Shown: piece after piece, positions 1-8,144 of the stretch
Layout: each line of letters starts with the position of its first letter
Position numbering within the stretch: the first letter of the stretch is position 1
From: DATKSG01 sp035531775
GTDB lineage: Bacteria > Actinomycetota > Acidimicrobiia > Acidimicrobiales > UBA8190
Assembly (NCBI GenBank): GCA_035531775.1
Contig: DATKSG010000076.1
Coordinates: 1-38,440 of the forward strand
Length of the DNA stretch: 38,440 nucleotides
Direction of reading: 5' to 3'
Translations under genes and position numbers: made by a program
Notes under the pieces: generated by a model
Seen by the model: only the letters and a program-made list of their open reading frames with translations
The model's database searches: none
What the model was told of the DNA's origin: nothing

Positions 1-400
1 GCGCAACCGCCCGCCCTCTGTGTTGCACCGAAGTAGCCAGCATCCGGAACAGCCCTCGCGCATACCGGATGCCACGAGTGGTGACTAGCTCCTTGGCGAA
101 GCGTGGGCTGGTCACTACGCGTACCACCATCCAGAATGCAAGTTTCCGCCAGTGCCCGCGGAGCATTGCCCGAAAGTGACTTTCAGGACGTACGGCACCT
201 AACAACACGCCAACTATCTCCCCGTTCTGACCAACGGCCGCAAGCGCTATTCCATCGAGGCTATCGACCCACGCCTGGTGATAGGAGCGCAGAAACCCCT
301 CCCCGCAGCGGGCAAGGAACTCCATTTCGAGCACCTCACGATGAAGACGGGTGCTGGTCGCGATGTCGTCCCTGCAAAGCGGACGCACGCTCACCGTCAT
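1..400 (-). CDS. GNAT-like acetyltransferase, 3' end outside window
   Basis: An open frame runs leftward from ATG at 400 off the window edge, giving at least 133 residues. The N-terminus (MTVSVRPLCRDDIATSTRLH) followed by a segment reading GEGFLRSYHQAWVDS and IALAAVGQNGEIVGVLLGA resembles the first half of a GCN5-related N-acetyltransferase: an R-P-x-x-x-x-D opening, a first helix, then strands in which an internal residue set like 'IVGVLLG' precedes the acetyl-CoA loop. That loop would lie beyond the edge and cannot be checked. The start is well supported by a strong Shine-Dalgarno AAGGAGGA eight bases upstream. It is divergent from the exported hydrolase that starts near 466. The substrate is unknown. 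The coding call is firm; the GNAT assignment is moderate because the signature motif is missing. Confidence 0.68.
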   Translation of the reverse strand, partial: MTVSVRPLCRDDIATSTRLHREVLEMEFLARCGEGFLRSYHQAWVDSLDGIALAAVGQNGEIVGVLLGAVRPESHFRAMLRGHWRKLAFWMVVRVVTSPRFAKELVTTRGIRYARGLFRMLATSVQHRGRAVA

Positions 401-408
401 GGCCGGTC

Positions 409-416
409 TCCTCCTT
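409..416 (-). promoter_or_regulatory. Strong Shine-Dalgarno of the GNAT-like gene
   Basis: On the minus strand the bases AAGGAGGA lie eight nucleotides before the ATG at 400. This is the strongest ribosome binding site in the left part of the window. It fixes that start and shows that the frame running off the left edge is a real gene. Confidence 0.7.
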
Positions 417-465
417 CATGGGCGACAGACGCGTCAGATTGAGGCCGGGTACGCTGCCACCACAG

Positions 466-1563
466 ATGACAAGGAACTTCAATCGAAGCTTGCGGGGACG
501 CCGGAGACGTGCACTGTTCATAGCGATCAGCGGCGTCGGCGTTCTCGTGGTGGCTTCGTCGGTTACATGGGAATTGAACGCCAGTTCTGGCAACCGTCTT
601 CCGAGGGCCGAGCCCACGACCTCGGCCTTGAAACCCAGCGATACGTCCACATCGCACGCGACCGGCAGCCCTGAGGTCACCGTGGTAGGCACCTATCGGG
701 TCGGAACGACGAATCTCGACATCACGGAGGCAACCAGCCCGGCGGGCGGTATGAGCCGAGTCCTGCCCACTGTGGTGTGGTACCCAGAGCACCAAGCTGG
801 CAACTGGAGCGCCCCCGACTTGGCACACGCTCCGTACCCGCTGCTCGTATTTTCCCAAGGTTACGACCTCTCGGTCTCCGCGTACGCAGGCCTTCTCGAA
901 GACTGGGCTTCGGCTGGCTTTGTCGTGGCCGCTCCCACCTACCCCGATACCGATCCGTCGGATCCCGCGGCACTGGACGAGAACGACATCGTGAACCACC
1001 CGGCAGACCTTCGTTTTGTGATCACGACCCTTCTCGGGGACGCTCGAGCACCTGGGTCTGTGCTGTCTGGTCTTGTGAACGCCGCTGAGATCGGCCTGGT
1101 AGGCCACTCCGACGGGGGCGACGTGAGCCTCGCTGTGGCGGCCAACTCCTGCTGCCGAGATGCGCGGGTCAAAGCTGCAGCGATCCTGTCGGGAGCCGAG
1201 CTCACCGCCTTCGGGGGGAGGTACTTCGCAGGCAACACGGTGCCTCTGCTCGTGGTCCAAGGGAGCGCCGACACCATAAACGTCCCTGCATGCAGCGCAC
1301 AGATCTATGACGCTGCCCGCCCCCCCAAGTACTACCTCGACCTCGTCGCTGCCATGCACGAGCCGCCCTACACCGAGCCTGGCACAACCGACCAAGAAGT
1401 TGTCGCCAAGATAACCACCGAGTTCTTCGACGCCGAGCTGGCCGGGCAGAGCACGGCGATAGGCACCATATTGGCCGACGGCGACGTAATCGGAGCCACG
1501 CAGATCACAGACAGCGCCTCGGCGCCACCGTCGTCGGGCACCTGTCCCGGGGCGCCGGGTTGA
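466..1563 (+). CDS. Exported alpha/beta-hydrolase (dienelactone hydrolase / PAF-acetylhydrolase-like)
   Basis: 365 residues from ATG 466. Residues 1-40 hold a basic n-region (RGRRRR) and a hydrophobic stretch (ALFIAISGVGVLVVASSV), a signal peptide or anchor; a Ser/Thr/Pro-rich linker follows to about residue 70. The catalytic domain shows the nucleophile elbow GHSDGG (Ser about 215), a late Asp in QGSADT (about 269) and a His in AAMHEP (about 298), a complete triad order. The DLSVSAYAGLLEDWASAGFVVAAPTYPD-type region is typical of dienelactone hydrolase, chlorophyllase-like and PAF-acetylhydrolase-like esterases. The substrate is unknown, probably an extracellular ester. No good ribosome site precedes 466; an in-frame ATG at 418 exists but would start inside the neighbour's Shine-Dalgarno region. 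Divergent from the GNAT-like gene and convergent with the SGNH esterase. Confidence 0.8.
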   Translation: MTRNFNRSLRGRRRRALFIAISGVGVLVVASSVTWELNASSGNRLPRAEPTTSALKPSDTSTSHATGSPEVTVVGTYRVGTTNLDITEATSPAGGMSRVLPTVVWYPEHQAGNWSAPDLAHAPYPLLVFSQGYDLSVSAYAGLLEDWASAGFVVAAPTYPDTDPSDPAALDENDIVNHPADLRFVITTLLGDARAPGSVLSGLVNAAEIGLVGHSDGGDVSLAVAANSCCRDARVKAAAILSGAELTAFGGRYFAGNTVPLLVVQGSADTINVPACSAQIYDAARPPKYYLDLVAAMHEPPYTEPGTTDQEVVAKITTEFFDAELAGQSTAIGTILADGDVIGATQITDSASAPPSSGTCPGAPG

Positions 1564-1592
1564 CTCGCGCGGCAAATCCGTAGGCATCGGCA

Positions 1593-3038
1593 TCATTTGG
1601 CTGGAGGACTGGCCGGTGCCTGGGTGTCCACTGCGGCGGCGTTGCAGTTGGCTGTGGGGATAACGCTCACGAGTGGCGGCACCTGTGGCAGCGCCGGGAG
1701 CTGCAACACCGACGAGTCGATCGCGTCGGCCATGGCGGTTTGCCCTGCCTGGTTTGGGTGAAGGTGATCGTTGGAGTCATAGGGCGGGAACAAGATGTCT
1801 GGTGAGCATGCGCCGTTGAAGGCGTCGGCAACCGTGGGTGCGAGATTCAGAACACCGTCGAACGACCCGGAGGTCACTATCCAGTTGTCGACCTGCTCGA
1901 GCTCGGTCTGGTCGAGTGCGGTCCACCGCTCGACGGAGTCAGTGGCGCGAGGGAGAAGGGTCACACCCACGATTCGCCGCCCTGCTTGGTGGACAGCGGC
2001 GATCGCCTGGTTGAACCCAGTGATCAATTGCTGGGCAGTCGCGCCGAACCATAAGTCGTTAGTTCCCAGGAACAAGATCACTTCCGAAACTCCGGATTGG
2101 TTCAGGGCGTCGCGCGCCAGGCGCGAGAGCCCCGAGGGGCCGCCTCCGGTTTGGTCGTCAGTGTGTACGCCCGACGTGAGGGCATTGGCCGTAATCGCCT
2201 CGTTCACCACAGCGCGCTGCTCGGATACGGGAAGCATGTTGATCCGCTGCTGGAGCACATCGGTCCAACGCAGTGCGGAATTGAAACCTTCGGTGATCGA
2301 GTCCCCTACGACCACAATGCTCCCTTGAGTAGTGGCTCGAAGGACGTCAACGGCGTCCACCCACCGTTCCCACGGACTTGCGATACTGAGCCCGGCGCCC
2401 GTGAGAGAGTCGGTCAAGTTCCCGCCGCCGTTTGGCGTGAAGTACGAGGCGATCTTGGTACAGCACGGGTGAACGGACACGAGCTCGGTGCTTCTCACAT
2501 ACACGCTGATCGCCAGAGTCTGCATGTCGTTCACGCTCATCGGCACGGGGTCGCTGTAGAGAAACTGACCCACCGGCACGGTTACCGACGGCGCCCCGCC
2601 GAAGGTGAGCGGGTGAAGCGTGCCTGCCACGATGGCGGCGTCCAAAGCCTCGAGACCGACGGTCGCCGCCCCGATGACGAGAGGCTCGTTGCCGAAAACG
2701 TTGGAAATACGCACCCGGATCGCCTCCCCTCCGACGCCCACGGTCGCCAAATCCCGTACGGTCACATCAGCCGATGTCCCGTAGCCCCAAGCCATCGCCG
2801 AACCCCATGCCACTCGCCAAACCGGCTGCGGCGGGGTGACCGTGGTCGAAGTAGTCGAGGCGATGGCGTGGGGCGCCTTGTGCTCAGGCCTCGATCGGCC
2901 AGCGGAGTTGCTGGCGGCAAATGTGGTAGTGAGGAGTGCAGCAGCTGCTGCTGTCGTACCAAGGAAGACGATGGCAAGCGTGGCTCGGCGCCGCAAGATC
3001 ATCCTGCGGTGACGCGCAGAAACCGAGCGCCCTTTCAC
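1593..3038 (-). CDS. Exported SGNH/GDSL-family esterase
   Basis: 481 residues if started at GTG 3038. An ATG at 3002 (MILRRRATLAIVFLG) is an equally good start and leaves an ideal signal peptide; neither has a clear ribosome site. After the signal comes a short Thr-rich linker, then an N-terminal beta domain (about 75-235). The SGNH domain follows with block I GDSITEG (Ser about 247), block III GTND (325-328) and block V DHLHP (Asp 424, His 427). Together these are the Ser, Gly/Asn and Asp-His catalytic set of SGNH hydrolases. Related two-domain proteins act as secreted lipases or carbohydrate/ester deacetylases; the substrate here cannot be read from sequence. It converges on the alpha/beta-hydrolase with about 29 bases between stops, and both are exported hydrolases. 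Confidence 0.85.
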   Translation of the reverse strand: MKGRSVSARHRRMILRRRATLAIVFLGTTAAAAALLTTTFAASNSAGRSRPEHKAPHAIASTTSTTVTPPQPVWRVAWGSAMAWGYGTSADVTVRDLATVGVGGEAIRVRISNVFGNEPLVIGAATVGLEALDAAIVAGTLHPLTFGGAPSVTVPVGQFLYSDPVPMSVNDMQTLAISVYVRSTELVSVHPCCTKIASYFTPNGGGNLTDSLTGAGLSIASPWERWVDAVDVLRATTQGSIVVVGDSITEGFNSALRWTDVLQQRINMLPVSEQRAVVNEAITANALTSGVHTDDQTGGGPSGLSRLARDALNQSGVSEVILFLGTNDLWFGATAQQLITGFNQAIAAVHQAGRRIVGVTLLPRATDSVERWTALDQTELEQVDNWIVTSGSFDGVLNLAPTVADAFNGACSPDILFPPYDSNDHLHPNQAGQTAMADAIDSSVLQLPALPQVPPLVSVIPTANCNAAAVDTQAPASPPAK

Positions 3039-3715
3039 GGATTGCGCATTACAGCCGGCACTTTTGCTTGGGAGTCTGACCGCCGTGACAAAGCGATGAG
3101 GGCCGCACCGAGCTGATCACCTTGGCATCTTGCCTCACCTGACCTGTCGAATCCGCCCGATTCAATGTGCGACCCATCTCGAAGCTTGGTGACCGAAGGC
3201 GGGCCCAATCGCGCAAGGCACATGGGTCGAGCTCAACTGGGTCGTCGAGCCTCTCGGCAGCCCGGAGAGAGAGAAGCGCAAGAGCCGGTCGGGCGGGCGT
3301 TGACATCGCCACCATTATGTCTGTCTTCGGCCGTTGCGGTGGTCCATCACTCCGGGGCGCGCAGATTGGCCGCGACCGCTAGTCGCCATCGAGTCCTACC
3401 GTATAAATGGTTCCTTACGCCGACATGAAGGCCAGAACGTCACTTTCTTCGTGACTGACGCGCAACCCAGCCCCACCATTGGGAACGGCCGCCTGGGGCT
3501 CTACCGTTGGAGGCGCCATGGTGGTCCGCAGCGCAGCCGGCGTGGACCCCCAACAAAGACATCCTCTACGCCTGCCGGGTGACCACTCTTCCGGTGGATC
3601 TGGCTCAAGCGCTCATCACCGAGGGCACGATACGCTCCGCGCCGGCGTGCCAGGCAGAATCGCCCAGCCGGCCAGAACCTCGTCAGCTGGACCCGAGCGG
3701 ATCGGCGGCGGCGGA
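3039..3715. other. 677-base stretch without a recognisable gene
   Basis: Only short open frames occur on either strand, and none shows a recognisable domain or a convincing ribosome site. A frame around 3540-3660 (+) reads KDILYACRVTTLPVDLAQALITEG, which looks protein-like but is not assignable. A TATAAA box at 3402-3407 could be a -10 element but lacks a matching -35. The composition looks lower in GC than the neighbouring genes. It may be a decayed gene or a regulatory spacer. Confidence 0.4.
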
Positions 3716-4279
3716 ATGATGTTGAATGGCGACGTGTCCAAGTTCGACGGTATGGCCTACCAGGCAGGATTCGACGCTCTGGCCGAACAGGGCGTAGATG
3801 TGCATGGCGAGGCAACTCTGGTCCGCTCTTTGGGCCCAACCTCGGTCCTCGATGCAGGGTGTGGCACCGGGCGCGTCACCATCGAACTGGCTCGCCATGG
3901 GATCGAGGTCGTGGGCGTCGATATCGACGCCTCGATGATCGCGGAAGCCAGGCGCCGTGCTCCCACCCTGACGTGGATCCAAGCAGACCTGGCCGACCTC
4001 ACGCTCGGTCGCCACTTCGACCTGGTGGTGATGGCCGGGAATGTCCCGCTGTTCTGCCCGGCGCAACGGCGTGCGGCACTGGTCGAGGCCTGCGCCACAC
4101 ATGTGATCCCAGGCGGCTCGATGGTCGCTGGATTCCAATTGGGCAAAGGCTACGACCTCGATGCCTACGACCGGGCTTGCGACTTGGCAGGCTTGCGGGT
4201 GGCACAGCGCTGGTCCAGTTGGGACCGCCAGCTGTTCGCCGATACCAGCGAGTATGCAGTGTCGGTCCACACGCGCTGA
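3716..4279 (+). CDS. Small SAM-dependent class I methyltransferase
   Basis: 187 residues from ATG 3716 (a second ATG follows directly at 3719; the preceding GGCGGCGGCGGA is a poor ribosome site). The frame is open further upstream, but that part is compositionally odd and unconserved-looking. Residues 44-54 read VLDAGCGTGRV, the SAM-binding motif I of Rossmann methyltransferases. EVVGVDIDASM (about 64-74) is motif II with the acidic residue that binds the ribose, and HFDLVVMAGNVPLF matches the post-motif strand. The length fits Methyltransf_11/25-type enzymes. Nothing identifies the substrate. It is convergent with the VOC gene, with a heptamer tandem repeat between the two. Confidence 0.8.
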   Translation: MMLNGDVSKFDGMAYQAGFDALAEQGVDVHGEATLVRSLGPTSVLDAGCGTGRVTIELARHGIEVVGVDIDASMIAEARRRAPTLTWIQADLADLTLGRHFDLVVMAGNVPLFCPAQRRAALVEACATHVIPGGSMVAGFQLGKGYDLDAYDRACDLAGLRVAQRWSSWDRQLFADTSEYAVSVHTR

Positions 4280-4305
4280 TCGAGCCCACGGCTAAGAGCG
4301 CCGGC

Positions 4306-4354
4306 GGCGGCTGGCGGCTGGCGGCTGGCGGCTGGCGGCTGGCGGCTGGCGGCT
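4306..4354. repeat. Seven exact copies of the heptamer GGCGGCT
   Basis: GGCGGCT is repeated seven times without a mismatch in 49 bases. The array lies in the 80-base gap between the stop of the methyltransferase (4279) and the stop of the VOC gene (4360), so it is downstream of both. A 7-bp unit is prone to slippage and copy number should vary between strains. It is GC-only apart from one T per unit and does not itself form a clean hairpin. Confidence 0.9.
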
Positions 4355-4359
4355 TGGCG

Positions 4360-4866
4360 TTATCCCTTGAACAGAGCGAAGACGACACCCCTGGGGATCC
4401 ATGCACACGGCAAAGCGCCCTGTCCCCGGGATATCGGTCGGACCAGCGACCATGGTCGCCCCAACTCGACGCCCTTCTTGGCGTCGGCGTTGACGTCGTC
4501 GGCACCGAAGTACACGAGCCAGTTGTCGGGCACCTCGGCCGGCATGTCAGGTCGTCGAGGCATCACGCCACCGATGGTGCGCCCGCCCACTTGGGCTTCG
4601 GTGTGCTCGTCGACACATCCCCACCCCCAGCCGAAGACCGCCGTGTAGAACGCCTTCGACTTGGCCAGGTCCGACGTCGACAACTCGCTCCAGATGAAGG
4701 CACCGACCTGCTTGGCACCCTTGGAAGCGATGGTGTAATGCCCCGCCTCCTTGCCCAGGTCCTGGCCCTCCCACCCGAACAGCTGTGCGTAGAAGCGCAT
4801 GCCGGCCACTGGGTCGGGCATGCCGATGTCCACCCACGACGGCACCCCGTGCTCGTAGCTGGTCAT
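4360..4866 (-). CDS. VOC (glyoxalase-fold) protein, internally deleted and locally frameshifted
   Basis: 168 residues from ATG 4866 (MTSYEHGVPSWVDIGMPDP). Family members of this type are about 260 residues with two VOC domains. Here the first domain stops after GHYTIASKGAKQVG and continues directly as AFIWSELSTSDLAKSKAFYTAVFGWGWG, which is the start of the second domain. Roughly 85 residues are therefore missing in frame. Near the C-terminus the frame reads ELGRPWSLVRPISRGQG, but the +1 frame of the same DNA reads ATMVAGPTDIPGTGRFAV and then MDPQG, the expected family sequence; the original frame then resumes as VVFALFKG. A missing G within 4458-4463 and an extra base at 4387 explain this. 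The frame stays open, but the product is probably non-functional unless the indels are sequencing errors. Confidence 0.75.
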   Translation of the reverse strand: MTSYEHGVPSWVDIGMPDPVAGMRFYAQLFGWEGQDLGKEAGHYTIASKGAKQVGAFIWSELSTSDLAKSKAFYTAVFGWGWGCVDEHTEAQVGGRTIGGVMPRRPDMPAEVPDNWLVYFGADDVNADAKKGVELGRPWSLVRPISRGQGALPCAWIPRGVVFALFKG

Positions 4867-5231
4867 CTCGGTCAAATGTGACAGACGCGCGAACACCCAA
4901 ATGTCATCCGAGCAGGAGGCGCAGCTAGCGCCTATCTCGCGGGCCGACCCGAGAAGTGGAGGTCAACTGGCGCTCGAGCTCGCAAAGCCGGGTGTAACGC
5001 TCGCCTTCCCAGGTGCTCAAAACCCCGAAGCGGCGCCTCTCACACAGTTTCGGTCAGTTGCCGCCGGACCTGTTCGAGGTCGTGGACATCGATCGTGCTG
5101 GCCACCACCGCTGTCCGGCGACGTTTCATGGAGCAATCTTCGGCGAAGCGGCTCCATGGCCCCAGGGCCGAATGGCCCTTGGGCGCCTTCCCATCGGTCC
5201 CATTCGAGGTCGTCGGGACGCCAGGGTGGCG
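4867..5231. other. 365-base gap with minus-strand gene scraps
   Basis: No intact gene. On the minus strand a frame ending at 5040 contains KGHSALGPWSRFAEDC followed by MKRRRTAVVASTIDVHDLEQ and VRRQLTETV (ATG 5129, 29 codons). Just downstream in another frame is VLSTWEGERYTRLCELERQL, ending in a stop near 4930. Both look protein-like but belong to different frames, suggesting remnants of one or two broken genes. I cannot name the family. No ribosome site precedes the ATG at 5129. Confidence 0.35.
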
Positions 5232-6257
5232 TCAGGCGGCCAATTGGTGCAGGAAGGCCAGCGTCATGGCCGCTGCGTTGTCGGCCGCCAGTTGTCGGTA
5301 GACGAAGAACTCGGCCGGGAACCCCGGCAGGCTCAGCGGGTCTCCCCCACCGTCGGACGCCGCCCTGAAGCCGATGAACGGGGCCCCGTGGCTCTCGGCC
5401 ACCGCCGCCACGATTGCCGTCTCGTTGTCCTGCCACACCGGCGTCGACGGGGTGGGAGAGTTCATGTAGCCGGTGAAGAAGCTGGTCTCCAAAAACGACG
5501 GGCCGTTCGTCACCACGTTCTGCACTTGGCCGACGGTCCCGTGGTCCCGCTCCCGGCATGGGGTACACCCGAAGATGTCGTTGGCGTCCGGCGCGCATGG
5601 AAGCGTGCGGCCACCGAAGGGGTCGGTGGTCAAGCCGGCTGGCGCGAAGACCACGTCTGGCGCGTGTTTGACGGTGATGGGCAGTTGGGTCGAGTCGGTG
5701 AGCTCACAAGCGCACGCCGGGTCCCCCGGCGGCGTGGACTTCTCCAACGCCGGCACGGGAGTCTTACGGGCGATGGCCAGCAACCCCGGGCTGGTGGCCA
5801 CCGGGAAGGGCTCCGGGGTGGCCAGCGCCGTGCCGTCGTAGCTCCAGCTGGCCGGTACCGAGACATCGCCGATGTAGTCCCCACCAGAAGTCCCCGAGAA
5901 GACGACGTCGGAGATCTCCGACGTGCCGTCGGCACACCGGAAGCGGGCGAAGGCGCCCTGGGTGGCAGCCAGCGCATTCTCGGGGCCGATGCCGGTCAGT
6001 CCCATGATCACGCGGTTGCCTTCGAGCGTGCCGAACACGAAGGGTCGGCTGTTGAGCATCACCGGGTGTCGAAGATCAACCGTCGCCTTGGCCAGCAGCG
6101 GGTCCAGCTCGAGGGGCATGGCCGACAGAACGAGCACTTGTTGCGGGCAACTCACATCCGCCGACGCTGCGCCGGAAAGCGGGGCCACCGTCACGCCACC
6201 GAGGGCGTTCAGAAGCACCACCACGAAACACACGCCGCCTAGCTGGATTCTCCGCAT
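5232..6257 (-). CDS. Exported nucleoside-phosphorylase-superfamily protein
   Basis: 341 residues from ATG 6257, chosen because GAGG lies seven bases upstream and because it gives a clean signal peptide (MRRIQLGGVCFVVVLLNALG, cleavage near ASA-DVS). The mature part starts VLVLSAMPLELDPLLAKA, the opening strand and loop typical of MTA/SAH nucleosidases and purine nucleoside phosphorylases. Next is VIMGLTGIGPENALAAT, the conserved G-x-G-P-x-N-A loop, then ISDVVFSGTSGG for the central strand. The C-terminal FIGFRAASDGGGDPL contains the S-D pair expected for the catalytic Asp. An insertion with several Cys (CACEL, CAPDAND, CTPCRE) lies in the middle, consistent with an extracytoplasmic, disulfide-bonded protein. 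An exported location is unusual for this fold. The exact reaction is unknown. Confidence 0.75.
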   Translation of the reverse strand: MRRIQLGGVCFVVVLLNALGGVTVAPLSGAASADVSCPQQVLVLSAMPLELDPLLAKATVDLRHPVMLNSRPFVFGTLEGNRVIMGLTGIGPENALAATQGAFARFRCADGTSEISDVVFSGTSGGDYIGDVSVPASWSYDGTALATPEPFPVATSPGLLAIARKTPVPALEKSTPPGDPACACELTDSTQLPITVKHAPDVVFAPAGLTTDPFGGRTLPCAPDANDIFGCTPCRERDHGTVGQVQNVVTNGPSFLETSFFTGYMNSPTPSTPVWQDNETAIVAAVAESHGAPFIGFRAASDGGGDPLSLPGFPAEFFVYRQLAADNAAAMTLAFLHQLAA

Positions 6258-6533
6258 GCCGACCTCACCACTTGCGCCTCTCCGCCGGAGCGCACCGGCG
6301 CGATGTTGACATGGCTCCGATGCGTAGTCAATCAGAGGAGGCAGGCCCAACCCTCCGGCGTCGAGGGCCCTACCCTGCACCACGGCCCGCGCCCCCACGC
6401 AAACTTGGTGTCCTCGGGCACCCAGGGCTGGCGGTCCGTCGCCGTGGCCACCAGCCCCGCCAGCGACGTGGCCGGCTCGGCCATCGGCCTGCTCCGCTAC
6501 GTCACACCCCCTCCATGCCGAAACAGGCCATCA

Positions 6534-8105
6534 ATGAGCGATACTTCTACGATGTCTCACGTCCCCGCCGGCGGCCAGGGCTCACTGACAGCCAGCGGCC
6601 GGCACGTCCCGGACTGGGTGATCCTCCTCATCGCCTGCGTCGCGCAATTCATGGTCGTGCTCGACGTCTCCATCGTGAACGTGGCCCTTCCGTCCATCGG
6701 GCGCGACCTGCACTACAGCCCCACCGGACTGCAGTGGGTGGTGAACGCCTACGTGCTCACCTTCGCCGGATTCCTACTCCTCGGTGGCCGGGCGGCCGAC
6801 CTGTTCGGTCGGCGACGCGTCTACCTGTTCGGGCTGGGCTTGTTCACCCTGGCCAGCCTGGTGGGCGGCTTCGCCCCCTCGTCTGGGTGGCTCACCGCGG
6901 CACGCGCCGCCCAGGGCATCGGCGGTGCGTTCCTGTCACCGGCCACGCTCACCATCATCGTCACCACGTTCTCGGGGGCCCGCATGGCCCGCTCACTCGG
7001 GATCTGGAGCGCGGTGGCCGGGGCCGGGGGGGCCACGGGATCGATCCTCGGTGGTGTCCTCACCTCACAGCTGTCGTGGCGATGGGTGCTGTTCGTCAAC
7101 ATCCCCATCGGCCTGGCCGCCAGTGCCGCCGCGCTGCTTTACCTGACCGAAGCCAAGCGGACCGCCGCCGGGCCGGGCGCGCCGCGCCTAGACATCGCCG
7201 GAGCGGTGACGGTCACGGCCGGGCTCGGGACACTCATCTACGCCATCGTCGGCACCGACTCCCACCCCTGGGGCTCGGCCCACACCCTGTCCATACTGGC
7301 CGTGGCGGCCGGGCTCCTGGCCGTGTTCGCCATCGTCCAGCTCAAAGCGGCCCGGACACCGCTGGTGCCGCTGCGCCTGTTCCGGTCGCGATCGGTGACC
7401 GGCTCGAACGCCGTGATGTTCCTCGTCGGGGCGGCCTTCTTCTCCATGTGGTACTTCCTTTCGCTGTACCTGCAGAACGTGCTGGGCTACGGGGCTCTGC
7501 GCGCCGGAATGGCCTTCCTCCCCATGGCCATCGCCATCATCATCGGAGCCCAGGTGAGCGCCCGTCTTCTGCCCACATTCGGCGTCCGGCCCCTGTTACT
7601 GGTGGGCACGGCTTTCGCCGGCGGGGGGTTCGCCTGGCTGTCGCAGATCCACGCCACCAGCACCTACTGGGCTCATGTCTTCGGCCCCGGGTGCACCATC
7701 TCCATGTCCTTGGGGCTCTTGTTCACCCCACTGGCCTCGGCCGCCACCGCCGAGGTCCACTTCAGCGAAGCGGGACTGGCATCAGGGGTGCTGAACACGT
7801 CGCGCCAGGTGGGCGGGTCGATCGGCCTTGCCGCCCTGGCCACGGTGGCCATCGACCGGACCCACCAGATCCTGCGAGCCGGCCACGGCGCGAGTGCCGC
7901 CGTGGCCCTCACGTCGGGCTACGGACGTGCCTTCACGCTGGCCGCCGGGCTCGGTGTGGCCGCCTTCGCCTGCTCGTTCATCGTCCCTTCCCTCAGGACC
8001 ACGACGACGGCTGCCCCTGGCCCCCGCCAGACCTTCGAGTCGGTGGTGGAAGGCGAAGAGGGCGCGCTACCGGTGCTGCAGCCCTCCCCCCCTCACCAAA
8101 GCTGA
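6534..8105 (+). CDS. MFS drug exporter, DHA2 (14-TM) family
   Basis: 523 residues from ATG 6534 (another ATG at 6552 is possible). The first membrane segment ends in MVVLDVSIVNVALPSIGRDL, the D1 motif of 14-helix drug:proton antiporters. GGRAADLFGRRRVYLFGLGLF is motif A between helices 2 and 3, and GAGGATGSILGGVL is motif C-like in helix 5, diagnostic of antiporters. About fourteen hydrophobic segments follow with a weakly charged linker. The role is proton-driven export of a hydrophobic or cationic compound at the cytoplasmic membrane; the substrate is unknown. The gene is alone on its strand, divergent from the exported phosphorylase-like gene, and ends directly at a strong hairpin terminator. 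Confidence 0.88.
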   Translation: MSDTSTMSHVPAGGQGSLTASGRHVPDWVILLIACVAQFMVVLDVSIVNVALPSIGRDLHYSPTGLQWVVNAYVLTFAGFLLLGGRAADLFGRRRVYLFGLGLFTLASLVGGFAPSSGWLTAARAAQGIGGAFLSPATLTIIVTTFSGARMARSLGIWSAVAGAGGATGSILGGVLTSQLSWRWVLFVNIPIGLAASAAALLYLTEAKRTAAGPGAPRLDIAGAVTVTAGLGTLIYAIVGTDSHPWGSAHTLSILAVAAGLLAVFAIVQLKAARTPLVPLRLFRSRSVTGSNAVMFLVGAAFFSMWYFLSLYLQNVLGYGALRAGMAFLPMAIAIIIGAQVSARLLPTFGVRPLLLVGTAFAGGGFAWLSQIHATSTYWAHVFGPGCTISMSLGLLFTPLASAATAEVHFSEAGLASGVLNTSRQVGGSIGLAALATVAIDRTHQILRAGHGASAAVALTSGYGRAFTLAAGLGVAAFACSFIVPSLRTTTTAAPGPRQTFESVVEGEEGALPVLQPSPPHQS

Positions 8106-8106
8106 T

Positions 8107-8144
8107 CGCCGAACCCCTGAGGCAGTCCGCTCAGGGGTTCGGCG
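8107..8144. terminator. Bidirectional hairpin terminator, 15-bp perfect stem
   Basis: CGCCGAACCCCTGAG (8107-8121) and its exact complement CTCAGGGGTTCGGCG (8130-8144) flank an 8-base loop. The hairpin starts one base after the MFS stop codon, and its right arm contains the stop codon of the converging HemK-like gene (8131-8133). One structure therefore serves both transcripts. No U-tract follows on either side, as is common in GC-rich actinobacteria. Confidence 0.85.

Noticed and set aside
5040..5129. 29-codon minus-strand frame as an intact small gene
   Set aside because: No ribosome site and the protein-like reading extends upstream of its ATG, so it looks like the tail of a broken gene.
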